From: Lachnospiraceae bacterium
GTDB taxonomy: Bacteria; Bacillota; Clostridia; Lachnospirales; Lachnospiraceae
NCBI GenBank assembly: GCA_900757195.1
Contig: CAAEMZ010000012.1
Span: 1 to 35,489, forward strand
DNA length: 35,489 bases
Reading direction: 5' to 3'
The translations under genes were made by a program, and so were the position numbers. The notes beneath the pieces were generated by a model. It saw nothing but the letters and a program-made list of their open reading frames with translations. It did no database searches and was not told where the DNA came from. Below, in pieces: positions 23,547-30,813 of this stretch. Each line of letters opens with the position of its first letter. Positions within the stretch are counted from its first letter, which is position 1.

Positions 23547-24256
23547 TGGGGTATGATATTATTCTCTGGGATGTAGACGGAACGCTGATGGATTTTAAGG
23601 CGGCGGAAAAACAGGCTCTCAGCGGATGTCTGCAGGAACTTGGCGTTGAACCTGCGGATGCGCTGATCGGTGAATACTCAAGGATCAATATATCTTATTG
23701 GAAACGGTTTGAGAGAGGGGAACTCACGAAGGAGGAAGTGCTTTTAGGCCGCTTTGTTGAATTCCTGGAAAAAGAACATCTTCCGGGAACGCCGGAAAAG
23801 GTTCTGTGGTCCTATGAGGAGAAGCTGAGTCATACCTGGTTTATACAGGATGATTCTCTGGAGCTGTGCCGGATTTTGAAGGCGAAGGGGTTCCGCCAGT
23901 ATGTGGTGACGAATGGCTGGTCCTTTGTCCAGCGGACGAAACTTGAAGAATCCGGTTTCAATCCGGTGATGGACGGATGTTTTATTTCGGACGACCTCGG
24001 GGTCCAGAAACCGAAAAAGGAATTTTTTGAAGCCTGTTTTACGGAAATTTTCGGCCGGCCGGAGCCGTCGGCAGAAGAACGTTCCCGGGTGCTTATTGTG
24101 GGAGACTCTCTGACAAGCGATATGCTCGGCGGATTGAATGTGGGGATTGATCGGTGCTGGTACAGCAGCCCAGGGGAAAATGAAAACCCGGAAATTCCGG
24201 TGACCTGCCGGATTAAACATCTGTGGGAGCTTCTTCCGATTCTCGGAATTGAATAG
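23546..24256 (+). CDS. yjjG: YjjG-family HAD nucleotidase
   Basis: A 236-residue HAD phosphatase of the YjjG (noncanonical pyrimidine nucleotidase) type; YjjG dephosphorylates UMP, dUMP, dTMP and modified pyrimidine nucleotides. HAD motif I is DVDGTLMDF (Asp9, Asp11), motif II is VVTNGW, motif III the Lys in QKPKKEFFE, and motif IV GDSLTSDMLGG. Length and the WDVDGTLMDF start fit YjjG. The ATG overlaps the preceding stop (ATAATG), with GGAGA 10 bases upstream. Together with the Nudix gene this makes a small nucleotide clean-up operon, which is inference. A terminator follows. Confidence 0.9.
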   Translation: MGYDIILWDVDGTLMDFKAAEKQALSGCLQELGVEPADALIGEYSRINISYWKRFERGELTKEEVLLGRFVEFLEKEHLPGTPEKVLWSYEEKLSHTWFIQDDSLELCRILKAKGFRQYVVTNGWSFVQRTKLEESGFNPVMDGCFISDDLGVQKPKKEFFEACFTEIFGRPEPSAEERSRVLIVGDSLTSDMLGGLNVGIDRCWYSSPGENENPEIPVTCRIKHLWELLPILGIE

Positions 24257-24272
24257 TGATTTTAAATAATTA

Positions 24273-24309
24273 CCGGAAAATGGCGCTCTGCGCTGTTTGC
24301 CGGTTTTTT
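24273..24309 (+). terminator. Intrinsic terminator after yjjG
   Basis: CCGG...GGCGC (24273-24286) pairs with GCGC...GCCGG (24290-24303) over about 10 of 14 positions and is followed by six Ts (24304-24309). It ends the Nudix-yjjG operon. Confidence 0.78.
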
Positions 24310-24346
24310 ATACCATAAAAATATTCATCATACAAAAAAATAAAAA

Positions 24347-24388
24347 TTTTGTCCGTTTTCAGGCGCCATCGACGTTATTATTATCAGA
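24347..24388 (+). promoter_or_regulatory. Candidate ECF-sigma promoter (autoregulatory)
   Basis: TTTTGTCCGTTTTC (24347-24360) and CATCGACGTTATTATTATC (about 24367-24385) match, as far as I recall, the TGTCC...CGT-TTATTA type upstream of ECF sigma/DUF4179-type pairs in Clostridia. No good sigma-A promoter is seen between the yjjG terminator and the sigma gene. Recognition by the sigma factor encoded next is inference. Confidence 0.5.
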
Positions 24389-24418
24389 GTGCTCAAGAAG
24401 AGACAGGGAGGTGAAAAG

Positions 24419-24943
24419 ATGATACTTTCAGACAGTCAGAAGCTGGAACGTCTTTTCGATTTATATGAAAAAAAGATGTACGGAACGGCCTTTCAGATTC
24501 TAAGAGATGAGGGACAGGCGGAGGATGCGGTTCAGGATGCATTTCTTCGGGTAATGGCTCACATAAGCCAGATTAACCAGCCGGAATCTGTAGAAACACA
24601 GCGGTTTATGGTGAAAGTGATTCGCTCAGCCGCAATTGATATATACCGTAAAAATCGAAAAGAAAGGGAAAACACTGTGTTTGATCCGGAAGATATTCAA
24701 AAAAACAGGAAGGGTTTTGAGGACCGGAATCTGGATACGGTGGAAAACCGGCAGACGATTCAGCGGGCGCTGCTGGCTCTGGATAAAAAATATCGGGAGG
24801 TACTGGAGCTTCGGTGCTATTTTGGCCTCAGCCATAAAGAGATTGCCCTCCTTCTTGATATTTCGGAGGAAACAGCGGCTAAGCGGTATCAGCGGGCGAA
24901 ACGGATTGCATTAAAGATGATAGGAGATGGTGTGTGTGCGTAG
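24419..24943 (+). CDS. ECF RNA polymerase sigma factor
   Basis: A 174-residue extracytoplasmic-function sigma-70 factor. Region 2 is at about residues 8-80 (LFDLYEKKMYGTAF and DAVQDAFLRVM) and region 4 at about 115-168 (LALDKKYREVLELR and HKEIALLLDISEETAAKR). GGAGGTG precedes the ATG by 7 bases. The frame extends to 24389 but without SD. The next gene overlaps it by 8 bases and encodes a membrane protein with the expected anti-sigma layout, so the pair should be co-regulated. The stimulus is unknown. Confidence 0.93.
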   Translation: MILSDSQKLERLFDLYEKKMYGTAFQILRDEGQAEDAVQDAFLRVMAHISQINQPESVETQRFMVKVIRSAAIDIYRKNRKERENTVFDPEDIQKNRKGFEDRNLDTVENRQTIQRALLALDKKYREVLELRCYFGLSHKEIALLLDISEETAAKRYQRAKRIALKMIGDGVCA

Positions 24944-26381
24944 AAATATGAATGAAGATGAATTTTTATATGATGTGAGCGAAGAAAGTATTTTAAAGGA
25001 CTGGAATATGGGAACGGAAGCGCCGGATCACGAATTTTCTGAAAAATATAAGGAATTCCGCCAGGAACTGATTTACAGGGCGGAAAAGGGACAAAGCGGC
25101 AGTGACTGTCGGGAGACGGAAGAAAACAGGATGGATACAGCGGATATTATTCCGATGAAACCGAAGCGGAAACGGTTTTTCAAAACGCCGGTCGGCGTGG
25201 CGGCCGCCTTTGCCGTTGTGATTGCCCTGTCGGTCGGAGCTTATGCGATTTCCGGGATATTTACAGTGAAGGACAGAAAGCGGGAAGATGATAACGGAGG
25301 AATCGAGTATACATTTGAGGTTCAGGAAGGGATTGCTATTACGCCGGCCCTTATTCAACTGGGGTATGTACCGGAAGGATATGTGGAATATGGAAATGGC
25401 GGAAACGGTACGATGCTGCACAAACTCCATAAGGCAGATGGCAGCGGCGGACTGACCGTAGGTATCAGCGATTATAGCTGCCGGGTAGATTTTCCTTTTG
25501 TATCCTCTTATGAGGAAACAGAAATCGGCGGTATCAAAGCGGATATCCTGAACCGTGAAGGCGACATAGATTATAGTCATATTATTCTGATGTTCTATGA
25601 AGATCTCGGGCAGCTTGTAACGATATATGGACACAGGGATATTCCGCTGGATGAACTGGAAAAGGTTGCGGAAAATATCCAACTGGAACCAACCGGCGAG
25701 GCGCCTTATGTACCGGAAGTGAAGGCAGAAGCAGAAAAAGGTGAAGAACCGCCTGCAGTACAGGCCCAGATTGTTCGGGAGGACCAGAAAATTGGCTGGA
25801 ATGAACCGATCGACGTTTCTGACGGCATGACATTCACGGTCAAAAACATTGAATTAAAGGACAATATGAACGGGCTGGACGAGAATTATCTGGCGGACAC
25901 AAAAGATGGCTATGCGATGTATTTGAATGAAGACGGCACCTTTAAAGATGTGGAACTCGGCTATACGGCCTGGGAAAATAATACGATGGTTAAAAAATCC
26001 CAGGGCACCGGCCGTGTGAAGATGGCCTATGTGACGATGGATGTGGCGAACACGACAGATACAGACCTGACGGATGCGTTTGTTTATGGAACTCTGGGAA
26101 GGATCGGTACGGATGATAACTCTGGATATTTAATTGGCAGCGATGTTCTCGAAGGCTGGTGGGTTCCTGCAAGTGGAGAGCCGTTTTACTATGACGGTTC
26201 CGATTATACGGACAGTGCAAATGGTAATAAACATTTGTTCTTTTCTGATTTGAAAGCGGGAGAAACCCGGACCGTACATTTGGCATTTGCTTATGTAGAA
26301 CAGATGGAAGAAGAAGCCTTTCTGATGTTCGAAAACAGGGGTGAAGATAAAGAGCCTTTATATGTAAAGCTTGTTCCATAA
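24936..26381 (+). CDS. Putative membrane anti-sigma factor with large extracellular domain
   Basis: A 481-residue single-pass membrane protein. The cytoplasmic N-terminus (1-80) is acidic then basic. One transmembrane helix covers about residues 84-108. The large extracytoplasmic part contains a PEGY-type domain (about 125-250, similar to DUF4367) and a beta-rich C-terminus with an immunoglobulin-like character (VTMDVANTTDTDLTDAF...), like DUF4179/DUF5643 proteins. The sigma gene overlaps it directly, which makes anti-sigma function likely; no zinc-binding ZAS motif is visible. Start GTG at 24936 has AGGAG 9 bases upstream; the ATG at 24948 or 24927 is possible. Confidence 0.75.
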   Translation: MRRNMNEDEFLYDVSEESILKDWNMGTEAPDHEFSEKYKEFRQELIYRAEKGQSGSDCRETEENRMDTADIIPMKPKRKRFFKTPVGVAAAFAVVIALSVGAYAISGIFTVKDRKREDDNGGIEYTFEVQEGIAITPALIQLGYVPEGYVEYGNGGNGTMLHKLHKADGSGGLTVGISDYSCRVDFPFVSSYEETEIGGIKADILNREGDIDYSHIILMFYEDLGQLVTIYGHRDIPLDELEKVAENIQLEPTGEAPYVPEVKAEAEKGEEPPAVQAQIVREDQKIGWNEPIDVSDGMTFTVKNIELKDNMNGLDENYLADTKDGYAMYLNEDGTFKDVELGYTAWENNTMVKKSQGTGRVKMAYVTMDVANTTDTDLTDAFVYGTLGRIGTDDNSGYLIGSDVLEGWWVPASGEPFYYDGSDYTDSANGNKHLFFSDLKAGETRTVHLAFAYVEQMEEEAFLMFENRGEDKEPLYVKLVP

Positions 26382-26419
26382 TCCGGAAAATATAAAATCA
26401 AATTAAAGTAAAATTTAGC

Positions 26420-26451
26420 AGCCGCTATTTCCTTTTTTGGAAATAGCGGCT
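26420..26451 (+). terminator. Hairpin after the anti-sigma gene, likely terminator
   Basis: A perfect 13-bp stem (26420-26432 with 26439-26451) closes a T6 loop. The sequence after it is ATACTTGTTT, a weak U-tract, so termination may be partial. It lies 38 bases after the anti-sigma stop and before the ThrE genes. Confidence 0.7.
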
Positions 26452-26513
26452 ATACTTGTTTGTGGATAAAAATGAACGGCATTTTTAAATACAAATAAAT
26501 GGTGGCGAATAAA

Positions 26514-27278
26514 ATGATAGATAATCAGATAATGAGCGCAGTCCTGGCTGTGGGTGAGGCGATGCTTACCTCCGGCGGCGAGGTAAGCCGGATTGAACAG
26601 ATGATGACGCGGATGTGCAAAGCCTATGGGGCGGAGCGGGTCGATGCCTTTTCGATTACGTCGAGTATGATCGTTACGGTAAAACTGCCCGGCGGTGAGG
26701 TGCTGACCCAGACCCGGCGCATCCGGGAATGGTCCATTGATTTTGAACGGCTTGAAAAATTAAATAATCTGGCGGAAAAGGTTTCAAAAAGGCCGATGAC
26801 GCCGGAGAAAATTCATGAGTGTCTTGAAGCAATATTTGGAAAACCGGCCTATGAGACGGCTTTTACCTGCCTGGGGGCTATTCTTGCCGCCGGAGGATTT
26901 GCCGTATTTTTCGGAGGTACATGGCGGGACGGTCTGTCGGCATCCATATTGGCCTTTTTATTTACGTTGATTGATAAAAACGTCAGTCATTCGCGGATGA
27001 ATCGGATTGCCTATTGCTTCCTTCTTTCTTTTATCTCCGGCATGATTGCCATATTTTCAGTGAAATCAGGAATCGGCGAGAATCTGGATAAGATTATGAT
27101 CGGAGGTATTATGCTGATTATTCCCGGAGTTGCTCTGACCAATTCGGTCCGGGATCTTCTTCTTGGAGATGTGATTACCGGCCTGCTTCGATTATGCGAA
27201 TCGCTGCTTGTGGCCGCCAGTGTGGCCGCAGGGTTTGCGGTGGCTCTTTTGATTGGAAGGGGGTGGCTGTTATGGTGA
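26514..27278 (+). CDS. Threonine/serine exporter ThrE, N-terminal half protein
   Basis: A 254-residue protein of the PF06738-type ThrE N-terminal class. The first 110 residues are soluble (GEAMLTSGGEVSRIEQMM and VDAFSITSSMIVTV), followed by about five hydrophobic helices. ThrE proteins export threonine and serine; in Firmicutes the two halves are often separate genes, as here. Start at 26514: GGTGG lies 8 bases upstream, while the ATG at 26499 would have no SD. It overlaps the second-half gene by 7 bases. Substrate is inferred from family only. Confidence 0.88.
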   Translation: MIDNQIMSAVLAVGEAMLTSGGEVSRIEQMMTRMCKAYGAERVDAFSITSSMIVTVKLPGGEVLTQTRRIREWSIDFERLEKLNNLAEKVSKRPMTPEKIHECLEAIFGKPAYETAFTCLGAILAAGGFAVFFGGTWRDGLSASILAFLFTLIDKNVSHSRMNRIAYCFLLSFISGMIAIFSVKSGIGENLDKIMIGGIMLIIPGVALTNSVRDLLLGDVITGLLRLCESLLVAASVAAGFAVALLIGRGWLLW

Positions 27279-27709
27279 TTCAGGTGATGATGGCCTTTGT
27301 CGGCTCCCTTGGATTTGCGGTGATCTTTCGTACAAAACGGGAAAGATTATTATTTACCGCATTGGGCGGCGGCATCACATGGTGTCTGTATCTTTTTTGT
27401 GCTTCCCGGATTCCGAGCTATTTTGCCTGTAACCTGATTGCGGCCATTGGTGCGGCAGTGTATGGAGAGCTTATGGCGCATGTTTTTAAAACGCCGCCGG
27501 TTGTTTTCAGAGTACCGGCCATGGTGCCCCTGATTCCCGGAGGGAGTTTGTATTATACACTGAGTGCGGCCCTGACAAAAAATCAGAATCTATTTATCGA
27601 AAAAGGGATGGAAACGATCATTATCGCTTTCGCTATATCTGTTGGCATTGTTATTGTCAATCTGGTGTGCGGTCCTTTTCGAAGAGATATGATAGAACCC
27701 CATGAATGA
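27272..27709 (+). CDS. Threonine/serine exporter, C-terminal half protein (ThrE_2/DUF3815)
   Basis: A 145-residue membrane protein with about four hydrophobic segments, matching the ThrE_2 (PF12821/DUF3815) half. Features include GFAVIFRTKRERLLFTALGG and VPAMVPLIPGGSLYYT, the latter characteristic of this half. GGAAGGGGG lies just before the ATG, within the end of the first-half gene. The two proteins probably form one transporter. A bidirectional terminator follows and separates it from the convergent methyltransferase gene. Confidence 0.88.
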   Translation: MVIQVMMAFVGSLGFAVIFRTKRERLLFTALGGGITWCLYLFCASRIPSYFACNLIAAIGAAVYGELMAHVFKTPPVVFRVPAMVPLIPGGSLYYTLSAALTKNQNLFIEKGMETIIIAFAISVGIVIVNLVCGPFRRDMIEPHE

Positions 27710-27710
27710 A

Positions 27711-27765
27711 AAAAGTTCCGCAGGGAAGGCAATCAATCCGCTTTCTCTGTGGAACTTTTTAACTT
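27711..27765. terminator. Bidirectional terminator between convergent genes
   Basis: A stem of 16-17 pairs (27711-27727 with 27743-27759, two of them G·U) is followed by a T-rich tract on the plus strand and preceded by A-rich sequence, which gives a T-tract on the minus strand. It sits between the convergent ThrE_2 and methyltransferase genes and can serve both. Confidence 0.85.
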
Positions 27766-27770
27766 TTTTA

Positions 27771-28631
27771 TTATACAGACCAGCGGCCGGATGCGCCGCA
27801 GGGGAGAACGAGTCCATTTCCGGATACGGGCAGTCCGACTTCATCGGAAATGACATGACCGCCGAACTTTGGTTTCAACTCGGTAGAGAGCATATACGTC
27901 AATACCGCCGGCTGCAGGCCGGTTGTATAGGAATTTACCAGATAGAACAGAGGGTCCTTGCTGAGGACTTTGGTACATAACTGGATAAATGGATAAATGC
28001 TGGATTCAATCTTCCAGATTTCGCCCTTTGGACCGCGGCCGTAGGAAGGCGGGTCCATGATGATGGCATCATAGGTATTGCCACGGCGGATTTCACGCTC
28101 AACAAATTTGACACAATCGTCCACAATCCAGCGGATTGGTGCATCGGCAAGGCCGCTGGATCGGGCATTTTCTTTAGCCCAGGCAACCATGCCTTTGGAA
28201 GCGTCCACGTGAGTCACGCTGGCTCCGGCAGCAGCCGCCGCACAGGTAGCGCCTCCGGTGTAGGCGAAAAGGTTCAGCACTTTAATCGGTCGTCCGGCTT
28301 TTTTGATTAAATCGGAAAACCAGTCCCAGTTGGCCGCCTGTTCCGGGAAAAGGCCGGTGTGCTTAAAACTGAATGGTTTTAAATGAAAGGTCAGATTTCC
28401 ATAGTGAATCGACCACTGTTCCGGTAAATCAAAAAATTCCCACTGGCCGCCGCCTTTGTTGCTGCGGTGATAGTGACCGTTCATCTTCTTCCAGCCCCGG
28501 TGGGTTTTCGGGGTGTCCCAGATGACCTGCGGGTCCGGGCGCACCAGGAGATATCTGCCCCAGCGCTCCAGCTTTTCTCCGCCGGATGTATCGATGACTT
28601 CATAGTCTTTCCAATGTTCTGCAATAAACAT
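27771..28631 (-). CDS. Class I SAM-dependent methyltransferase, RlmI-like (23S rRNA cytosine-C5 type)
   Basis: A 286-residue methyltransferase of the RlmI/RlmK (Methyltrans_SAM) type on the minus strand. Motif I is VLNLFAYTGGATCAAAAAGA without break (about residues 118-137), the acidic ribose-binding residue is in THVDASKG, and motif IV is MDPPSYGRGPKGE. The N-terminal 100 residues have the usual KTHRGWKKMNGHYH region and FKHTGLFPEQAANW. It is shorter than RlmI of E. coli (396) and lacks a PUA domain, as do many Firmicutes homologs. GAGGTAA ribosome site upstream, promoter at 28689-28717. It is divergent from the S10 operon. The exact methylated base is not known. Confidence 0.87.
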   Translation of the reverse strand: MFIAEHWKDYEVIDTSGGEKLERWGRYLLVRPDPQVIWDTPKTHRGWKKMNGHYHRSNKGGGQWEFFDLPEQWSIHYGNLTFHLKPFSFKHTGLFPEQAANWDWFSDLIKKAGRPIKVLNLFAYTGGATCAAAAAGASVTHVDASKGMVAWAKENARSSGLADAPIRWIVDDCVKFVEREIRRGNTYDAIIMDPPSYGRGPKGEIWKIESSIYPFIQLCTKVLSKDPLFYLVNSYTTGLQPAVLTYMLSTELKPKFGGHVISDEVGLPVSGNGLVLPCGASGRWSV

Positions 28632-28688
28632 AATATTACCTCTTTATTGTATATTTTGAATCCGTTTATAAATGACTTTCTTCCATAT

Positions 28689-28717
28689 ATAATACATGAG
28701 AGATTTCGGTTTGTCTA
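28689..28717 (-). promoter_or_regulatory. Minus-strand sigma-A promoter of the methyltransferase
   Basis: Read on the minus strand, TAGACA (28717-28712) and TATTAT (28694-28689) are spaced by 17 bases. The predicted +1 near 28682 leaves about 50 bases to the ATG of the methyltransferase at 28631. The plus-strand stretch 28718-28837 between the two divergent promoters is A/T-rich and holds nothing else I can name. Confidence 0.7.
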
Positions 28718-28837
28718 TTCTAAATATCAATGGACATGACAAAAATTTATCTTGCAATCATATTTTAAATATGATACCATCATTCAGGTTGTTAAAAATA
28801 ACGCGACAAATTTTCTTTAAAAATACAAAAAAAATAC

Positions 28838-28866
28838 TTGCGTGTTTTTGGAAAATCGTGTATAAT
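28838..28866 (+). promoter_or_regulatory. Sigma-A promoter of the S10 ribosomal operon
   Basis: TTGCGT at 28838-28843 and TATAAT at 28861-28866, spacing 17, with TG directly before the -10. The A/T-rich stretch upstream (28760-28835) may act as an UP element. The predicted start near 28873 gives a leader of about 230 bases before rpsJ. Confidence 0.88.
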
Positions 28867-28872
28867 AACGAA

Positions 28873-29103
28873 TGTTGTGACATTGATAGCTGTGAAGCGT
28901 GAGGTTGCTGCAGGCCATGCAGGTGTTCCGTGGAGCGAATGTCAAGTTAGAGAAACTGGCGACAAGTCACTGTACAAAGCAAAACCATCTGTGAAGAACA
29001 GAGATGACGTGTGAGTAGATATAAGATGACACACACGGGAAGATGTACAGTCACCGCTTGTCGTACTGAATAGTAAAAGTGCGAAAAGGAGGCGACTTTT
29101 TTT
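28873..29103 (+). ncRNA. Structured leader RNA of the S10 operon
   Basis: About 230 bases of untranslated leader precede rpsJ. Helices visible by complementarity are: 28879-28884 with 28938-28943; a long arm made of 28960-28966 with 29057-29063 (7 bp) and 28969-28976 with 29044-29051 (8 bp); inside that arm hairpins 28986-29006 and 29008-29037; and a last hairpin over the rpsJ ribosome site. A leader this structured before S10 suggests ribosomal-protein autoregulation. In E. coli the S10 leader is controlled by L4, but that RNA is narrowly distributed and the ligand here is unknown. No ORF of note lies in it. Confidence 0.7.
29075..29103 (+). promoter_or_regulatory. Terminator-like hairpin presenting the rpsJ ribosome binding site
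   Basis: AAAAGT (29075-29080) and CG (29082-29083) pair with CG-ACTTTT (29093-29100). The AAGGAGG of rpsJ (29086-29092) is the loop, and seven Ts follow (29097-29103), directly before the ATG at 29104. The arrangement looks like a terminator and an SD-presenting hairpin at once. Confidence 0.55.
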
Positions 29104-29421
29104 ATGGCAAGTCAAGTAATGAGAATTACGTTAAAAGCGTATGACCACAAATTAATCGACCAGAGTGCTGGAAAGATTATTGAAACTGTAAAGAAAACCG
29201 GATCTAAGGTGAGTGGACCAGTGCCGCTGCCGACTAAGAAAGAAGTAGTTACAATTCTTAGAGCTGTACACAAGTACAAAGATTCCAGAGAACAGTTTGA
29301 ACAGAGAACTCATAAGAGACTCATTGATATCATCACACCAACCCAGAAAACTGTAGATGCATTATCCAGACTGGAAATGCCTGCTGGTGTTTACATTGAT
29401 ATCAAAATGAAAACAAAATAA
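29104..29421 (+). CDS. rpsJ: 30S ribosomal protein S10
   Basis: Small-subunit protein of the 30S head, which also serves as NusE in antitermination. The 105-residue product has the family features: RITLKAYDHKLID at the start, GPVPLPTKKE in the loop that enters the 30S, and REQFEQRTHKRLIDI and PTQKTVDALSRLEMP. Length is close to the usual 102-105. The AAGGAGG site lies in an unusual hairpin (29075-29103). First gene of the S10 operon. The 114-base gap after it is long for this operon and holds a small hairpin (29488-29495 with 29501-29508). Confidence 0.98.
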   Translation: MASQVMRITLKAYDHKLIDQSAGKIIETVKKTGSKVSGPVPLPTKKEVVTILRAVHKYKDSREQFEQRTHKRLIDIITPTQKTVDALSRLEMPAGVYIDIKMKTK

Positions 29422-29535
29422 TTAATTAAGAAAATTATCCTTATGTTGAGGAAGTATTATAGATTACCGAATCAATATATCTAGGATGATTGCACATACA
29501 GTGTAATCCGCTGTAGATGAAACAGGAGGTAAATA

Positions 29536-30165
29536 ATGAAGAAAGCAATTTTAACAACAAAAGTTGGAATGACTCAGATTTTCAACGAAGATGGAGTTTT
29601 AACTCCGGTTACTGTTCTTCAGGCTGGCCCATGTGTTGTTACACAGGTTAAGACTGTTGACAATGACGGATATTCCGCAGTTCAGGTTGGATTCGGAGAT
29701 ATCAGAGAAAAATTAGTGAATAAACCGATGAAAGGTCACTTCGCAAAAGCAGGTGTTGCACCTAAGAGATTTGTTCGCGAATTCAAATTAGAAGATGCTG
29801 AAAGCTATACTGTAGGTCAGGAAATCAAAGCCGATGTTTTTGCAGCCGGTGATAAAATCGATGCTACTGCAAAATCCAAAGGTAAAGGCTTCCAGGGTGC
29901 TATTAAGAGACATGGACAGTCCAGAGGACCTATGACTCACGGTTCCAAATACCACAGACATGCAGGTTCCAATGGTTCTGCAACAACACCGGGCCGCGTT
30001 TTCAAAGGAAAGAAAATGGCAGGACATATGGGTGCAGTAAGAATCACTGTTCAGAATCTTGAAGTTGTAAGAGTTGATGCTGAACAGAACTTAATCTTAG
30101 TTAAAGGTGCGGTACCAGGACCTAAGAAATCTTTAGTAATGATTAAGGAATCAACCAGAGCTTAA
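29536..30165 (+). CDS. rplC: 50S ribosomal protein L3
   Basis: Early-assembling large-subunit protein with a long extension reaching toward the peptidyl transferase centre. The 209-residue product opens with the family hallmark MKKAILTTKVGMTQIF, and the extension carries GPMTHGSKYHRHAGS and the TPGRVFKGKKMAGHMG stretch. Strong AACAGGAGGT site 8 bases upstream. Second gene of the operon; no promoter seen in the preceding gap. Confidence 0.98.
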   Translation: MKKAILTTKVGMTQIFNEDGVLTPVTVLQAGPCVVTQVKTVDNDGYSAVQVGFGDIREKLVNKPMKGHFAKAGVAPKRFVREFKLEDAESYTVGQEIKADVFAAGDKIDATAKSKGKGFQGAIKRHGQSRGPMTHGSKYHRHAGSNGSATTPGRVFKGKKMAGHMGAVRITVQNLEVVRVDAEQNLILVKGAVPGPKKSLVMIKESTRA

Positions 30166-30192
30166 TAAGCTTTGGGAAAGGAGGACATACAG

Positions 30193-30813
30193 ATGGCAAA
30201 CGTATCTGTTTACAATATTGAAGGCAATCAGGTTGGCGAGATTGAATTAAATGATGCAGTGTTTGGTGTTGAGATCAACGAACATCTTTTACACATGGCA
30301 GTTGTTAATCATCTTGCAGCAAAACGCCAGGGAACACAGAGTGCAAAAACACGTTCTGAAGTTCGCGGCGGAGGAAAGAAACCATGGAGACAGAAAGGAA
30401 CCGGTCATGCAAGACAGGGTTCAACAAGAGCTCCACAGTGGACTGGCGGCGGCGTTGTATTTGCTCCAAAGCCGAGAGATTACTCTTTCAAACTGAACAA
30501 GAAAGAAAGAAGACTTGCTCTCAAATCTGCTTTAACATCCAAAGTTGTTGAAAACAAAATCATCGTATTAGATGCTTTCAACATGGATGAGATCAAAACA
30601 AAGAAATTCAAAGCTGTTATGGATGCTTTAAAAGTTTCCAAAGCACTGGTTGTTGTTGACGGTGACAACACAAACGTTGTATTATCCGCAAGAAACATTC
30701 CGGAAGTTAAAACAGCTTCTACAAATACAATCAACGTATACGATATTCTGAAATATGACACATTAGTGGTTACTCAGGATGCAGTTGCTACAATCCAGGA
30801 GGTGTACGCATAA
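30193..30813 (+). CDS. rplD: 50S ribosomal protein L4
   Basis: Large-subunit protein lining the exit tunnel, and in E. coli the repressor of the S10 operon. The product has 206 residues. The tunnel loop is seen in VRGGGKKPWRQKGTGHARQG, followed by SPQWTGGG-like APQWTGGGVVF. Start at 30193, with AAAGGAGG 8 bases before it; an in-frame ATG at 30172 would lengthen the protein into the SD region. Whether it binds the leader at 28873-29103 is an open question. Confidence 0.98.
   Translation: MANVSVYNIEGNQVGEIELNDAVFGVEINEHLLHMAVVNHLAAKRQGTQSAKTRSEVRGGGKKPWRQKGTGHARQGSTRAPQWTGGGVVFAPKPRDYSFKLNKKERRLALKSALTSKVVENKIIVLDAFNMDEIKTKKFKAVMDALKVSKALVVVDGDNTNVVLSARNIPEVKTASTNTINVYDILKYDTLVVTQDAVATIQEVYA

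Noticed and set aside
24993..25682. Minus-strand ORF of 229 codons within the anti-sigma gene
   Set aside because: No SD, no motif, lies fully opposite a supported gene.
28467..28902. Plus-strand small ORFs (90 and 68 codons) before the S10 operon
   Set aside because: One is antisense to the methyltransferase, the other covers the A/T-rich promoter region of rpsJ; neither has an SD or protein-like composition.
2009..29103. Genomic island or prophage remnant
   Set aside because: No integrase, transposase, phage gene, tRNA target or flanking direct repeat was seen; the genes are ordinary for a Lachnospiraceae chromosome.
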